Shown here: one piece after another, positions 52,413 through 61,332 of the stretch
Position numbering within the stretch: the stretch's first letter is position 1
How the letters are laid out: each line of letters begins with the position of its first letter
Assembly: GCA_004347685.1 (NCBI GenBank)
Contig: SLTJ01000032.1
Location: forward strand, 54,371-118,370
Direction: 5' to 3'
Length of the DNA stretch: 64,000 nucleotides
Origin: Clostridia bacterium
GTDB lineage: Bacteria > Bacillota > DSM-521 > Neomoorellales > SLTJ01
Program-made: the position numbers and the translations under genes
Notes under the pieces: model-generated
What the model was told of the DNA's origin: nothing
The model's database searches: none
The model's input: the letters and a program-made list of their open reading frames with translations, nothing else

Positions 52413-52437
52413 CCCCGGCCTCCGGCCGGGGTTTTTT
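52413..52437 (+). terminator. Rho-independent terminator
   Basis: CCCCGGCC, TCC, GGCCGGGG, TTTTTT: an 8-bp GC stem with a 3-base loop. It ends the efp unit and isolates the spoIIIA operon. Confidence 0.92.
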
Positions 52438-52440
52438 CTT

Positions 52441-52472
52441 TGCATATATCTTCCAGAGAGCTAATATAGATA
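52441..52472 (+). promoter_or_regulatory. Possible sigma-E promoter of spoIIIA operon
   Basis: GCATATAT, about 13 bases, AATATAGAT, similar to the mother-cell sigma-E pattern (ATATT ... CATACA-T). The spoIIIA operon is sigma-E dependent in Bacillus, so the position is right; the match is only partial. Confidence 0.4.
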
Positions 52473-52490
52473 GACGAGGGGGACAAGGAT

Positions 52491-53657
52491 ATGGACGATG
52501 TCTACGAACGCCTGGTCCGGGAGATCATGCTCTGGCTCCCGGAACCTATCCGCTCCCTGGTGGGAAAGCTGGGGCGGGCCGCCGTGGTTGAACTGGAGGA
52601 AATCAGGTTGCGGGTGGGGCGGCCCCTGGCCCTGGAGGCGGGGGGAAGAAGTCTTTTCCTCACCCCTGAAGCCGGGCTGACTGAAGATAAGGGAAAGGGG
52701 TATAAGGTTAGCTCCCAGGATCTCGCCCGCCTTTTACAACTGGTAAGCCAGGCTTCTCTGTATGCCCTGGAGGAGGAACTGCGCCAGGGTTACATTACCC
52801 TCCCGGGAGGGTACCGGGTCGGCCTGGGCGGTGAGGCGGTGGTCGAGGGTGGACGTATCCGGCACCTGAAGCATATCTCATCGGCCAGTATTCGCCTGTC
52901 GCGGCAGGTGCCGGGATGCGCCGACGCCGTAATGCCCTTCGTTTTACGGAACCATGGCGGCCATCCCTACCGCACTTTAATAGTTTCCCCGCCCCGGTGC
53001 GGCAAAACCACCTTGCTGCGGGACATGGTGCGGCAGCTCTCGGACGGGGTTCGGGGCTCCGGCTTCCCCGGGGTTAACGTGGTCCTGGTGGACGAGCGTT
53101 CAGAAGTGGCCGGGTGCTACCACGGCATGCCGCAGAACGACGTGGGCGCCCGCACCGATGTCCTGGACGGCTGCCCTAAAGGGGAAGGCATGCTCATGGC
53201 CATCCGCGCCCTTTCGCCGGCGGTGGTAGCCACTGACGAGATCGGTACCCCGGTGGAGCTGGCGGCCGTTCAGGAGATGCTTAACGCCGGGGTGGCCGTG
53301 GTAACTACGGTGCATGCGGCTGACCTGGGTGAACTCAGCCGGCGGACTGCCTGGGCGGCCGTGCTGGAGCAGCAGGTTTTTGAACGTTTCATCATCATGG
53401 GACGTTCTTGCGGCAGCGGCACCATCGAGAAGATCCTGGCAGCGGACGGCCGGACGGTTTTGCTGGGCCGGCCCCTCCGGGCGTCTGCCGGGGCCGGCGG
53501 TCTTGGTGGGGGAGGTGAGGCGGGTGTTGTGGCTGAAAATGGGCGGAGCGCTAATGGTGGTCCTGGCCTGCGGGTACACCGGCCTGGCAGTGGCCCGGAA
53601 CTATGCCTTGCGGCCCCGGCAGTTGCGCGACCTGCAGGCGGCCTTGCAAATGCTTGA
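52491..53657 (+). CDS. spoIIIAA: Stage III sporulation ATPase SpoIIIAA
   Basis: A AAA/secretion-ATPase-like protein of the SpoIIIA-SpoIIQ channel linking mother cell and forespore. Walker A is SPPRCGKTTLL, Walker B area is VVLVDERSEVAG. The normal family end is near residue 335; here the frame continues without a stop for another roughly 50 low-complexity residues, through the start of spoIIIAB, overlapping it by 134 bases. Confidence 0.92.
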   Translation: MDDVYERLVREIMLWLPEPIRSLVGKLGRAAVVELEEIRLRVGRPLALEAGGRSLFLTPEAGLTEDKGKGYKVSSQDLARLLQLVSQASLYALEEELRQGYITLPGGYRVGLGGEAVVEGGRIRHLKHISSASIRLSRQVPGCADAVMPFVLRNHGGHPYRTLIVSPPRCGKTTLLRDMVRQLSDGVRGSGFPGVNVVLVDERSEVAGCYHGMPQNDVGARTDVLDGCPKGEGMLMAIRALSPAVVATDEIGTPVELAAVQEMLNAGVAVVTTVHAADLGELSRRTAWAAVLEQQVFERFIIMGRSCGSGTIEKILAADGRTVLLGRPLRASAGAGGLGGGGEAGVVAENGRSANGGPGLRVHRPGSGPELCLAAPAVARPAGGLANA

Positions 53658-54048
53658 GACGGAAATTGCCTACGGCGCTACCCCATTACCCGAGGCCTTA
53701 TCCCGCCTGGGCGACCGGATGGAGGAACCGGTAGGCCGGTTTCTGGCCTCGGTGGCGGCCCTTCTGGCGGACGGGCAGGGGCGGACAGCCGGGGAGGCCT
53801 GGCAGGCTGGACTGGAGACGCTGCGGGATGGTTCCGCCCTGGTTGAGGCGGATCTTGACATCCTGACGCAATTTGGCTTTGGCCTGGGGGTTTCCGATTC
53901 TTCAGATCAAGTGAGAAATTTGCGCCTGGCCCAGGAACAACTGCGGGCCGAGGAACGGCGAGCCGAAGAAGACCGGACCAGGAACGAAAAATTGTGGCGG
54001 ACCCTGGGGTTCTTAAGCGGCATTGTGGTGGTGCTGATCATCTTTTAG
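53524..54048 (+). CDS. spoIIIAB: Stage III sporulation protein SpoIIIAB
   Basis: 174 residues with N- and C-terminal transmembrane helices and a T2SF/GspF-like core (LQALQMLETEIAYGATPLPE-type segment). The GTG at 53524 is chosen from the GGAGG site 8 bases upstream; it lies inside the spoIIIAA reading frame. Confidence 0.9.
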   Translation: MLWLKMGGALMVVLACGYTGLAVARNYALRPRQLRDLQAALQMLETEIAYGATPLPEALSRLGDRMEEPVGRFLASVAALLADGQGRTAGEAWQAGLETLRDGSALVEADLDILTQFGFGLGVSDSSDQVRNLRLAQEQLRAEERRAEEDRTRNEKLWRTLGFLSGIVVVLIIF

Positions 54049-54144
54049 TTGGCGCCATGATGTTTTGGCCCAGCCTCTGGGCCGGTTGCAACATCCACCT
54101 AGCCCAACTGGTGCTGACCAGCCAGGCTTTGACGGGGGGAGCCG

Positions 54145-54345
54145 GTGTTGTACCTGGATACTATCTTTCGCATCGCTGGGGTCGGCATCTTGACGGCCGT
54201 CATTTCCGCCGTCCTCAAGCAGGCAGGTAAGGAAGAGCAGGCGCAGTTGGCCACCTTGGCGGGGGTGGCGGTGGTTTTGATGTGGGTCCTGCAACTCCTG
54301 GCGACTCTCTTCGACCAGGTGAGGTCTGTTTTCCAACTCTACTGA
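54145..54345 (+). CDS. spoIIIAC: Stage III sporulation protein SpoIIIAC
   Basis: 66 residues, two transmembrane helices, IFRIAGVGILTAVISAVLKQ is the family signature. Position and length match. GTG start. Confidence 0.93.
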   Translation: MLYLDTIFRIAGVGILTAVISAVLKQAGKEEQAQLATLAGVAVVLMWVLQLLATLFDQVRSVFQLY

Positions 54346-54362
54346 TTGCTGGAGTGTATCGC

Positions 54363-54749
54363 GTGGAGATCCTCTCGATTGTCGGTATAGGGCTGGTGTC
54401 GGTGACTATAGTTATCATCCTGCGCCAGCAACGGCCGGAAATGGCCCTGATGCTGTCGGCGGTAGCCGGCGTGGTAATATTCCTGCTCATGGTGGGCAAA
54501 ATCGGCAATGTTATGGATATCTTGCGTAATCTCGCCGACCAAGCCCAGATTAACCGCTTCTATCTGGGAACGGTTCTGAAAATAATCGGCGTGGCCTATG
54601 TGGCTGAATTCGGCTCCCAGGTATGCCGGGATGCGGGCGAAAGCGCCATAGCTTCCCGGATCGAGTTTGCGGCCAAGGTTCTTATCATGGTGATGGCTTT
54701 GCCCATAATTGCCGCCGTGGTTGAATCTATCTTGCGCCTGCTCCCATAG
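54363..54749 (+). CDS. spoIIIAD: Stage III sporulation protein SpoIIIAD
   Basis: 128 residues, about four membrane helices; homologous in its N-terminal half to SpoIIIAC (GIGLVSVTIVIILRQQRPEM). GTG start at 54363, 17 bases after spoIIIAC. Confidence 0.92.
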   Translation: MEILSIVGIGLVSVTIVIILRQQRPEMALMLSAVAGVVIFLLMVGKIGNVMDILRNLADQAQINRFYLGTVLKIIGVAYVAEFGSQVCRDAGESAIASRIEFAAKVLIMVMALPIIAAVVESILRLLP

Positions 54750-54774
54750 CGGGTACAGGGGGGAGGAGAGGGGG

Positions 54775-55956
54775 GTGAAGAAAAAAGAATCGTGGTCACG
54801 TGCCTTGCTCATCCTGACCGCTGTGATCTTGGTTCCCGCAGCGGCTCGGGCCCAGGAGGTGACCCCGGATTCGCTCCTTCAGCAACAGTTAAATTCCCTT
54901 GATATGGCCCAAGTGCAGTCATTTCTAGATGAGATAGATCGTGAGGTAGGCGAATACCTGCCTGACTTGAGCCTGGGGGCCATGATTCGGGCCGTCCGGG
55001 AGGGGCAACTGCATTTCAGCCTCAGGGATATTCTGGCCGGCTTGGCGCGCTACCTCTTTCGTGAACTGCTGGCCGATTCCCACTTGCTGGGGCAGTTGCT
55101 GATCCTGGCCATTTTGGCCGCGGTGTTGCAAAACCTGCAGGCGGCCTTTGAACAGAATACCGTCAGTCAGACCGCCTATACCGTGGTCTTTCTCGTCCTG
55201 ATCACCCTGGCCATGAGTTCTTTCACCGTGGCCGTCACCACCGGCCGGGAAACCATCGCCAATATGACCGGTTTCATCTACGCTATCCTGCCGGTGGTGC
55301 TGACCCTGATGGCTTCGGTAGGGGGCATAGTCTCAGCCTCGCTGCTGCATCCCATGGTCCTGGGGGCCATTGGCGTGTTGACCACTGTGGTCACAGACAT
55401 TGTTTTTCCCCTTATCTACCTGGCGGCCATCCTGGGGATAGTTACGAGGATTACCGATAGGGTACCGGTATCGCGCCTGGCCGGCCTGGCCAAGGATATA
55501 GCCACGGCCGCCGCCGGCATTACCCTGACCCTTTTCCTGGGGTTGCTGGTAATACAGGGGCTGGCCGGCACGGCGGCCGACAGCCTCACTTTACGGACCG
55601 CCAAGTACATGACCGGGGCCTTTATCCCGGTGGTGGGCAAGGTGCTGACAGACGCGGTGGAGGTAGTGGCCGGGACTTCCCTGCTGCTCAAGGATGCCGT
55701 CGGCCTGGTGGGGGCCCTGGCCATTGTCGGCCTTTCCGTGTTCCCGGCTTTGAAGATCCTTTCCCTGGTGGTGATCTACAAATTGTCCGCGGCCCTGGTG
55801 CAGCCCTTTGGCGACTCTCGCATTGCCGATTCCTTGGACTTTATGGGCAACTCCCTGATACTCGTCTTCGCCGCGGTCATAGCCGTGGGGTTGATGTTCT
55901 TTATGGTGCTGGCCATCATAGTAGGGCTGGGTAATATTACCGTCATGTTGAGGTAG
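54775..55956 (+). CDS. spoIIIAE: Stage III sporulation protein SpoIIIAE
   Basis: 393 residues with a signal peptide and about eight membrane helices; GFIYAILPVVLTLMASVGG and SADSLTLR-like AADSLTLRTAKYMTGAFIPV are family motifs. GTG at 54775 is preceded by GGGGGAGGAGAGG. Forms the membrane platform of the SpoIIIA-SpoIIQ complex. Confidence 0.93.
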   Translation: MKKKESWSRALLILTAVILVPAAARAQEVTPDSLLQQQLNSLDMAQVQSFLDEIDREVGEYLPDLSLGAMIRAVREGQLHFSLRDILAGLARYLFRELLADSHLLGQLLILAILAAVLQNLQAAFEQNTVSQTAYTVVFLVLITLAMSSFTVAVTTGRETIANMTGFIYAILPVVLTLMASVGGIVSASLLHPMVLGAIGVLTTVVTDIVFPLIYLAAILGIVTRITDRVPVSRLAGLAKDIATAAAGITLTLFLGLLVIQGLAGTAADSLTLRTAKYMTGAFIPVVGKVLTDAVEVVAGTSLLLKDAVGLVGALAIVGLSVFPALKILSLVVIYKLSAALVQPFGDSRIADSLDFMGNSLILVFAAVIAVGLMFFMVLAIIVGLGNITVMLR

Positions 55957-55962
55957 GCAACC

Positions 55963-56493
55963 GTGGAATCACTGAGCGGTTTGATTCGGCAGATAGTCCT
56001 GATCGCCATGCTGGCGGCCTTTGTCGAGCTGTTTTTACCCCGTAATGACATGGCCCGCTTTGTCCGCCTGATAATGGGGCTCTTTATCGTCGTATCGGTG
56101 CTTACGCCGGTTCTTAACTGGCTGAACCGGGACGCGGCCACCGGCCTCGAAGCCTGGGTGGACGGACGGAGCCAGGCAACAGACACCCAAAGCATTCTGG
56201 TCCAGGGCGAGAATCTGGCTCAAGAAGGAGAGAAAATGGTTCTCGATGATTATTCCGCCCGCTTGGCCAGGCAGGTGCAGGCCATGGTCCGGCTGGTACC
56301 CGGGGTCGAGGAGGCGGAGGTGACGGCGAGTTTGCCCCAGCAGGAAGTGATGGTGGAAATACAGGTTCATCGAGAGGGGGAGGCGACGGTGGTAACCCAA
56401 AGGGTGCGGCAGACGGTGAGCGATTTCTTCGGTTGGCCACGGGAGAAGGTGCGGGTCAGGGTGAAACTTGAGCAATCTCCGGCGGAGAGGTGA
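55963..56493 (+). CDS. spoIIIAF: Stage III sporulation protein SpoIIIAF
   Basis: 176 residues, two N-terminal membrane helices (IVLIAMLAAFVELFLPR, ARFVRLIMGLFIVVSVLTPV) and a ring-building-motif-like C-terminal domain. GTG start 6 bases after spoIIIAE. Confidence 0.9.
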   Translation: MESLSGLIRQIVLIAMLAAFVELFLPRNDMARFVRLIMGLFIVVSVLTPVLNWLNRDAATGLEAWVDGRSQATDTQSILVQGENLAQEGEKMVLDDYSARLARQVQAMVRLVPGVEEAEVTASLPQQEVMVEIQVHREGEATVVTQRVRQTVSDFFGWPREKVRVRVKLEQSPAER

Positions 56494-56500
56494 GGCATTG

Positions 56501-57136
56501 ATGAGCGACAATGAGAGAAAGAAGACCATCTTGAGCTTCAACAAGGAGCAGTGGCCACAGGTAGTACTGATGCTGGTCGTGACGGTGGGGGGAATTTTTC
56601 TTATTATGTTCGCCAATACCTTCGGTTCCAGGTCTGGCAACGCCGTGGCCGTGTCTGGAAATAGTGCTACCGGGCCGCCTCGTGAAGCCTTACCGGCTTC
56701 CGTCCTGGAACAGGAGGAAGGGGGATTGGCCGGGCAACTGGAAGGTATCCTTTCGCAGATTCAGGGGGCAGGTAAAGTGGCGGTGACGGTGAAGATGGCG
56801 AGCGGGTCCAGGTACGAGTATGCTACCAACCTGAACGTTAACACGCGCCAGAGCGGCAGTGGGGGTGGGGGTGAGGGACAGCCGGTCAAGGAGGATAGCC
56901 AGGAACACCAGGTGGTGCTGGCCCAGGCGAACGGCGGGGGGCAGCAGCCGGTGGTGGTCCAGGAAAAGCCGCCGGAAGTCCGGGGGGTGCTGGTGGTGGC
57001 TCAAGGAGGAGGCGATCCGTGGGTGCGCTGGCAGATCAGCCGGGCAGTTCAGACCCTACTGGGCGTTTCCCCTGACCAGGTGGAAGTTCTGCCACGGGAG
57101 AAGGGAGGAGTTTCGTTTGATGGTGGTGACCAATAA
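56501..57136 (+). CDS. spoIIIAG: Stage III sporulation protein SpoIIIAG
   Basis: 211 residues; one membrane helix and an extracellular ring-building domain (LAGQLEGILSQIQGAGKVAV, VRGVLVVAQGGG) that forms the large ring of the feeding-tube channel. ATG at 56501 after GGAGAGGTGAGG. It overlaps spoIIIAH by 17 bases. Confidence 0.92.
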   Translation: MSDNERKKTILSFNKEQWPQVVLMLVVTVGGIFLIMFANTFGSRSGNAVAVSGNSATGPPREALPASVLEQEEGGLAGQLEGILSQIQGAGKVAVTVKMASGSRYEYATNLNVNTRQSGSGGGGEGQPVKEDSQEHQVVLAQANGGGQQPVVVQEKPPEVRGVLVVAQGGGDPWVRWQISRAVQTLLGVSPDQVEVLPREKGGVSFDGGDQ

Positions 57137-57668
57137 GCAGACAGTGTCACTGGCGGTCTTGGTTTTGCTGGCGCTGACCCTCATTTACCTTGGTTCCCGG
57201 AATGCCGGGGCGGAAAAAAGTCCCCTCCCTGCAACCGGGACGGGAGTTGAGGTCGCGCTGCCGCAGGCGGCTCCCGTGCCGGACGGCGGGCAGTTATTCA
57301 AGCCGGGCGATTACTTTATCGAGTACCGCCTGCAGCGGGATAGGGTGCGCAGCCAGGAAATAAAGATGCTGGAAAGCATCGTGGACAACCCCAACTCCAC
57401 GGCCGAGGCCCGGCAGGAGGCCCAGCGGCGGTTGCTGGATATTACCGCCGAAATGGAGCAGGAGCTGGAGCTGGAGGCGGTGCTGGAGGCCAAGGGCTAT
57501 GCGGAGACAGTGGTTTTTATCCAGAAAGACCAGGTTACCGTGGTCGCGAATATCGCCGACCTGTCGCCGGAAGAGGCTACCCGCATAGCTGATGTCGTGT
57601 CCCGGAGCACTGGTAAGGGGCTGCCGGACATTGTTATCATTCCGAGGGGACAATCCGAGAAACGCTGA
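57120..57668 (+). CDS. spoIIIAH: Stage III sporulation protein SpoIIIAH
   Basis: 182 residues; N-terminal membrane helix (VSLAVLVLLALTLIYLG), then a ring domain (YAETVVFIQKDQVTVVANIA) that pairs with forespore SpoIIQ. ATG at 57120 after GGGAGGAG. Last gene of the complete eight-gene operon. Confidence 0.92.
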   Translation: MVVTNKQTVSLAVLVLLALTLIYLGSRNAGAEKSPLPATGTGVEVALPQAAPVPDGGQLFKPGDYFIEYRLQRDRVRSQEIKMLESIVDNPNSTAEARQEAQRRLLDITAEMEQELELEAVLEAKGYAETVVFIQKDQVTVVANIADLSPEEATRIADVVSRSTGKGLPDIVIIPRGQSEKR

Positions 57669-57669
57669 T

Positions 57670-57698
57670 TTGCAATAGCCTGGCCGGTATGCTATAAT
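57670..57698 (+). promoter_or_regulatory. Sigma-A promoter of asp23 operon
   Basis: TTGCAA, exactly 17 bases, TATAAT, about 28 bases before the GTG start. Confidence 0.75.
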
Positions 57699-57725
57699 GT
57701 GGCAAAAGCTTGGGGGAGGATAAAC

Positions 57726-58133
57726 GTGGAAAACGGAACAGTGGGGGAAAGCCAGGTGCAGACTGATCTGGGGGCTATTAAGATTGCCGATGAGGTGGTA
57801 GCCATCATTGCCGGCCTGGCAGCCACCCAGGTGCAGGGCGTGGCTGGCATGAGTGGCGGCATTGCCGGCGGCATTGTCGAGATGCTGGGCCGCAAGAACC
57901 TGACCAAGGGGGTCAAGGTGGAGGTTGGCGAAAAGGAATCAGCCATAGATACCTTTGTGGTAGTCAACTTTGGCGTGCGCATTCCTGAAGTCGCCTTTCA
58001 TATCCAGGACGAGGTCAAGAAGGCCGTGGAGCAGATGACTGGCCTTAATGTGGTAGAAGTCAATGTCCATGTCCAGGGGGTGGTGTTCCCCGGGGCGGCG
58101 GAGCCGGAGGAGGAGCCCGCCCGGGTCAGATAG
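57726..58133 (+). CDS. Asp23/Gls24 family envelope protein
   Basis: 135 residues with the family core GAIKIADEVVAIIAGLAATQ, VQGVAGMSGG and KVEVGEKESAIDTFVVVNFG. Asp23 proteins form a membrane-associated meshwork tied to envelope stress. GTG at 57726 has GGGGGAGG upstream. Confidence 0.93.
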   Translation: MENGTVGESQVQTDLGAIKIADEVVAIIAGLAATQVQGVAGMSGGIAGGIVEMLGRKNLTKGVKVEVGEKESAIDTFVVVNFGVRIPEVAFHIQDEVKKAVEQMTGLNVVEVNVHVQGVVFPGAAEPEEEPARVR

Positions 58134-58188
58134 AGCCGGTCGGAGGTCTCGCGGCGAACGGGTAGAACTGTGGGGAAGGAGCCAGTTG

Positions 58189-58725
58189 ATGTCACTCTTT
58201 GACCGGATTTTTGCCACTCTTTACGTTCTGATCCTGACCGTCCTGGCGGTAATTGTTCTGGCGGTTTCGGCCGGCTGGGACGAGCCCCTGGCCTCTGTGG
58301 GCTGGCTGGCCCGGGATCCCGACCTCCGCCTGGGGGCAGGAATCATCGCCGCGGTGTTGGTGGTCATCGGGGTGCGGTTGCTTTTCGGCGGCCTGCAGCG
58401 GCCTTCGCCGGCCCAGACTTTGATCCAGACTACTTCCCTCGGTGACATCCACATCACCCTGGGGGCCTTGGAGAGTATGGTTACCAGGGCCGCCCACCAG
58501 GTCCGGGGCCTGAAAGAGGTCCGGCCGGTCTTACGTTGCCTGCCCCAGGGAGTCGCCATTTTCCTGCAGGCGAGCGTGGGACCGGAAACAAATGTAGCCC
58601 AGGTTTCAGCGGAACTGCAAGACAAGGTGCGCTCTTACATAGAGGAATTGGTCGGCGTTCAGGTGACGGAGATCAGGATCCTGGTGGATGATGTGGTTCG
58701 CCGTCCTCCCGGGCGGGTACAGTGA
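58189..58725 (+). CDS. amaP: AmaP-like alkaline shock membrane anchor protein
   Basis: 178 residues with two N-terminal membrane helices and a C-terminal Asp23-like domain (TSLGDIHITLGALESMVTRA). AmaP anchors Asp23 at the membrane. ATG after GGAAGGAG. Confidence 0.85.
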   Translation: MSLFDRIFATLYVLILTVLAVIVLAVSAGWDEPLASVGWLARDPDLRLGAGIIAAVLVVIGVRLLFGGLQRPSPAQTLIQTTSLGDIHITLGALESMVTRAAHQVRGLKEVRPVLRCLPQGVAIFLQASVGPETNVAQVSAELQDKVRSYIEELVGVQVTEIRILVDDVVRRPPGRVQ

Positions 58726-58738
58726 GGGGTGAACTTGC

Positions 58739-58945
58739 TTGGACTGGACTAACTGGCTCGGGGGCAGGGGGGCCGGCATCGGTGCTGTGGCCGGCCTGGT
58801 TTTTGGCCTGCTGGTTATCTTGTTGGGCTTCTGGCAGACGCTCTTTATTTTTGTCTGTGCCGGATGTGGGTACTGGCTGGGCCGGCAGGCCGACGTTTAC
58901 GGGAGCCTGAGGCGTTTTTTTGAAGCTTTTTTCCGTCGCCGCTGA
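58739..58945 (+). CDS. DUF2273 small membrane protein
   Basis: 68 residues, two membrane helices (GIGAVAGLVFGLLVILLGFW, LFIFVCAGCGYWLG). DUF2273 proteins usually follow amaP in asp23 operons. TTG start. Confidence 0.85.
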   Translation: MDWTNWLGGRGAGIGAVAGLVFGLLVILLGFWQTLFIFVCAGCGYWLGRQADVYGSLRRFFEAFFRRR

Positions 58946-58960
58946 GGAGGTCTGAATCTT

Positions 58961-59377
58961 TTGAGCCGCAAATCAGCCCGGGCCCGGGCGCTGCAGGCCC
59001 TGTTTCAGGTAGACATGGCCCGGGCCGACCCCGAAATCGCCATGGCCTGGATTCTGAAGGAATTCCCGCTGGCGGAAGTAAACGACGTGGCCTTTGCCCG
59101 GCGGATGGTCCGGGGAACGCTGCAGCACCAGGAGGAAATAGATACGCTTATCCGCCGGCATTCCGGGGAATGGGAGCTGGAACGTCTGGGAGCCGTAGAT
59201 CGCAATATCATGCGGATGGCCCTTTATGAATTGCTTTTTTGTCCCGATATCCCCCCCGCGGTGGCCATTGACCAGGCCGTGGAGCTGGCTAAGATTTACG
59301 CAGGCGGCGAAAGCGGCAGTTTTGTCAACGGCGTGCTGGACGCGGTTCGGCGCGCCCGGGACGGAGAGGAAACATAG
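58961..59377 (+). CDS. nusB: Transcription antitermination factor NusB
   Basis: 138 residues: ARALQALFQVDMA at the N-terminus and RNIMRMALYELLF, PAVAIDQAVELAKIY, FVNGVLDAV at the C-terminus. It acts with NusE in rRNA antitermination. TTG start after GAGGAGGTC. Confidence 0.95.
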   Translation: MSRKSARARALQALFQVDMARADPEIAMAWILKEFPLAEVNDVAFARRMVRGTLQHQEEIDTLIRRHSGEWELERLGAVDRNIMRMALYELLFCPDIPPAVAIDQAVELAKIYAGGESGSFVNGVLDAVRRARDGEET

Positions 59378-59380
59378 CCG

Positions 59381-60433
59381 GTGCCGCGGTCGGTGGTAGT
59401 GGGGCTGGACACCAGTTGTTATACCACCTCCTTGGCTCTGGTAAGCCTGGAGGGTGGGCTTCTCGGTGAGGCGCGCCGGCTTCTGCCGGTAGAGGCCGGG
59501 ATGCGGGGAATGGCCCAGTCGGAGGCCGTCTTTCACCATGTCCGGAACCTGACGGGTCTTTGGCAGGAACTGCCGCTACCGGCAGGGGATACGGAAATCG
59601 TGGGCGTCGCGGCGGCTGTCCGGCCGCGTCCGGAGCCGGCAAGCTACATGCCGGTGTTTACCGTGGCCCGCTCCTACGGGCGTTTCCTGGCGGCGGCCCT
59701 GGGCGTATCCTGCTGGGAGACCAGCCACCAGGAAGGGCACATCGTAGCCGGACTGTACGGCCTGGCTGTAGGCGGCCGGGCGCCGGATTCGGGAGAAGAG
59801 GGACAGGAAACGGATCCCGTCCCGGTCCGGTGGGAGACGCTAGGAGCGCAACTGCCGCCGGAGTTTCTCACGGTACACCTTTCCGGGGGGACAAGCGAGA
59901 TTTTACGTGTAGCCGTGGCCCGGGGGGGCAGGCTGAACATCGAAGTCGTGGGCGGTACCATGGACCTCCCGGCCGGGCAGTTGATTGATCGTATCGGGGT
60001 GTTGATGGGGCTTCCTTTCCCCAGCGGCCCGCACCTGGAGCGGCTGACGCGGGCATACGAGGGCGAGTTCGTGAGATTACCCGTAGCGGTGCACGGCGGA
60101 TATTTCAGCCTTTCCGGGCCGGAAACCATGGCCTGCCGCCTGCTGCAGCAGGGTGAACCTCCGGGGGCCGTGGCCAGGGCGGTGGAAGACTGCATCGCCA
60201 AGGCCCTGGAAAAGGCGCTCCGGTATCTGGCCGCGGAGACCGGTCTGAAGCACGTCCTCATGGTCGGGGGAGTCAGTGCCAACGCCCGCCTGCGCGAGCG
60301 CTTGCGGCATCGTCTCGGGCACCGGGCCGTAGGCGCCAGTTTGCTTTTCCCTCCCGGTAAGTACTGCACGGATAACGCGGTAGGCGCCGCCGGCATCGGG
60401 GCAAAAAATCTTCTCGCGTCGTGGCAGGAATAG
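59381..60433 (+). CDS. TsaD/Kae1 paralogue (M22 family)
   Basis: A 350-residue ASKHA-fold protein related to TsaD. It keeps GLDTSCYTTSLALV, an HxxxH (HQEGH) and GGVSANARLRERL. The canonical SGGHTxL motif is SGGTSEIL here, without the His, and an acidic insert lies near residue 135. It is therefore probably not the essential t6A enzyme but a paralogue, as found near nusB/xseA in other Peptococcaceae. Function unknown. GTG start. Confidence 0.8.
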   Translation: MPRSVVVGLDTSCYTTSLALVSLEGGLLGEARRLLPVEAGMRGMAQSEAVFHHVRNLTGLWQELPLPAGDTEIVGVAAAVRPRPEPASYMPVFTVARSYGRFLAAALGVSCWETSHQEGHIVAGLYGLAVGGRAPDSGEEGQETDPVPVRWETLGAQLPPEFLTVHLSGGTSEILRVAVARGGRLNIEVVGGTMDLPAGQLIDRIGVLMGLPFPSGPHLERLTRAYEGEFVRLPVAVHGGYFSLSGPETMACRLLQQGEPPGAVARAVEDCIAKALEKALRYLAAETGLKHVLMVGGVSANARLRERLRHRLGHRAVGASLLFPPGKYCTDNAVGAAGIGAKNLLASWQE

Positions 60434-60492
60434 CGGACTGTAAGCCGAATTAAAAGCAGGGTATGATTCTTTCGTGGGAGGGAGTCGTGGTA

Positions 60493-61332
60493 GTGTTTCC
60501 TATTCTGCACAAGGAAGTGCCGGCCCCAAGTCTGACCCTTTTCGTAGTCAAAGCTCCTGAAATAGCGGCCAAAGCAGAGCCCGGACAGTTCGTCATCCTC
60601 CGCGTCGAGGAGAAGGGTGAGCGGATACCTTTGACCATTGCCGATTTTGACCGGCAGGCAGGGACGATAACCGTTATTTTTCAGGAAGTGGGCTATACCA
60701 CTACCTGCCTGGCCAGGCTGGCCGTGGGTGACGAACTCCTTGATTTTGTCGGCCCTTTGGGGCTGCCGAGCGAAATCGAAAACTACGGGAAAGTAGTCTG
60801 TGTGGGCGGTGGCGTCGGGATAGCCCCGGTGTATCCCATCGCCAGGGCCCTCAAGGAGGCGGGCAATCACGTCATCTCCATTATCGGCGCCCGCACCAAG
60901 GAACTGTTGATTCTGGAATCCGAGATGGCCCGGGCCAGCGACCGGTTGCTGGTGGCCACTGATGACGGTTCTTACGGTCACCATGGTTTTGTCACCGACC
61001 TGGTACGACAGGTCATGGAGGAGGAAAAGGATCTGGCCGTCCTCTGGGCTATCGGTCCCATGATCATGATGAAGAACGTTGCGGAGACCACCCGGCCCTC
61101 TGGCCTCAAGACCATGGTTAGCATGAACCCGATCATGGTGGACGGCACCGGCATGTGCGGGGCCTGCCGGGTCAGCGTGGGTGGCGAGACGAAGTTTGCC
61201 TGCGTGGACGGGCCGGAGTTTGACGGCCACCTGGTGGACTGGAACCTGGCCGTGCGGCGGGCGGCCATGTACCGGGACGAGGAGCAGCGGGTAATAGCCT
61301 ATCATCAGGGGGGTGGCTGCGGGTGCCACTAA
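60493..61332 (+). CDS. nfnA: NfnA/SudB-type FAD/NAD-binding subunit
   Basis: 279 residues of the dihydroorotate-dehydrogenase electron-transfer family: FAD-binding barrel (GQFVILRVEEKGERIPLTIA), NAD domain (VVCVGGGVGIAPVYPIARAL) and a C-terminal [2Fe-2S] site (GTGMCGACRV and FACVDGPEFDGHLVDW). With the next gene it forms an NADH-dependent ferredoxin:NADP oxidoreductase that bifurcates electrons. GTG at 60493 is 9 bases after GGGAGGGAG. Confidence 0.88.
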   Translation: MFPILHKEVPAPSLTLFVVKAPEIAAKAEPGQFVILRVEEKGERIPLTIADFDRQAGTITVIFQEVGYTTTCLARLAVGDELLDFVGPLGLPSEIENYGKVVCVGGGVGIAPVYPIARALKEAGNHVISIIGARTKELLILESEMARASDRLLVATDDGSYGHHGFVTDLVRQVMEEEKDLAVLWAIGPMIMMKNVAETTRPSGLKTMVSMNPIMVDGTGMCGACRVSVGGETKFACVDGPEFDGHLVDWNLAVRRAAMYRDEEQRVIAYHQGGGCGCH

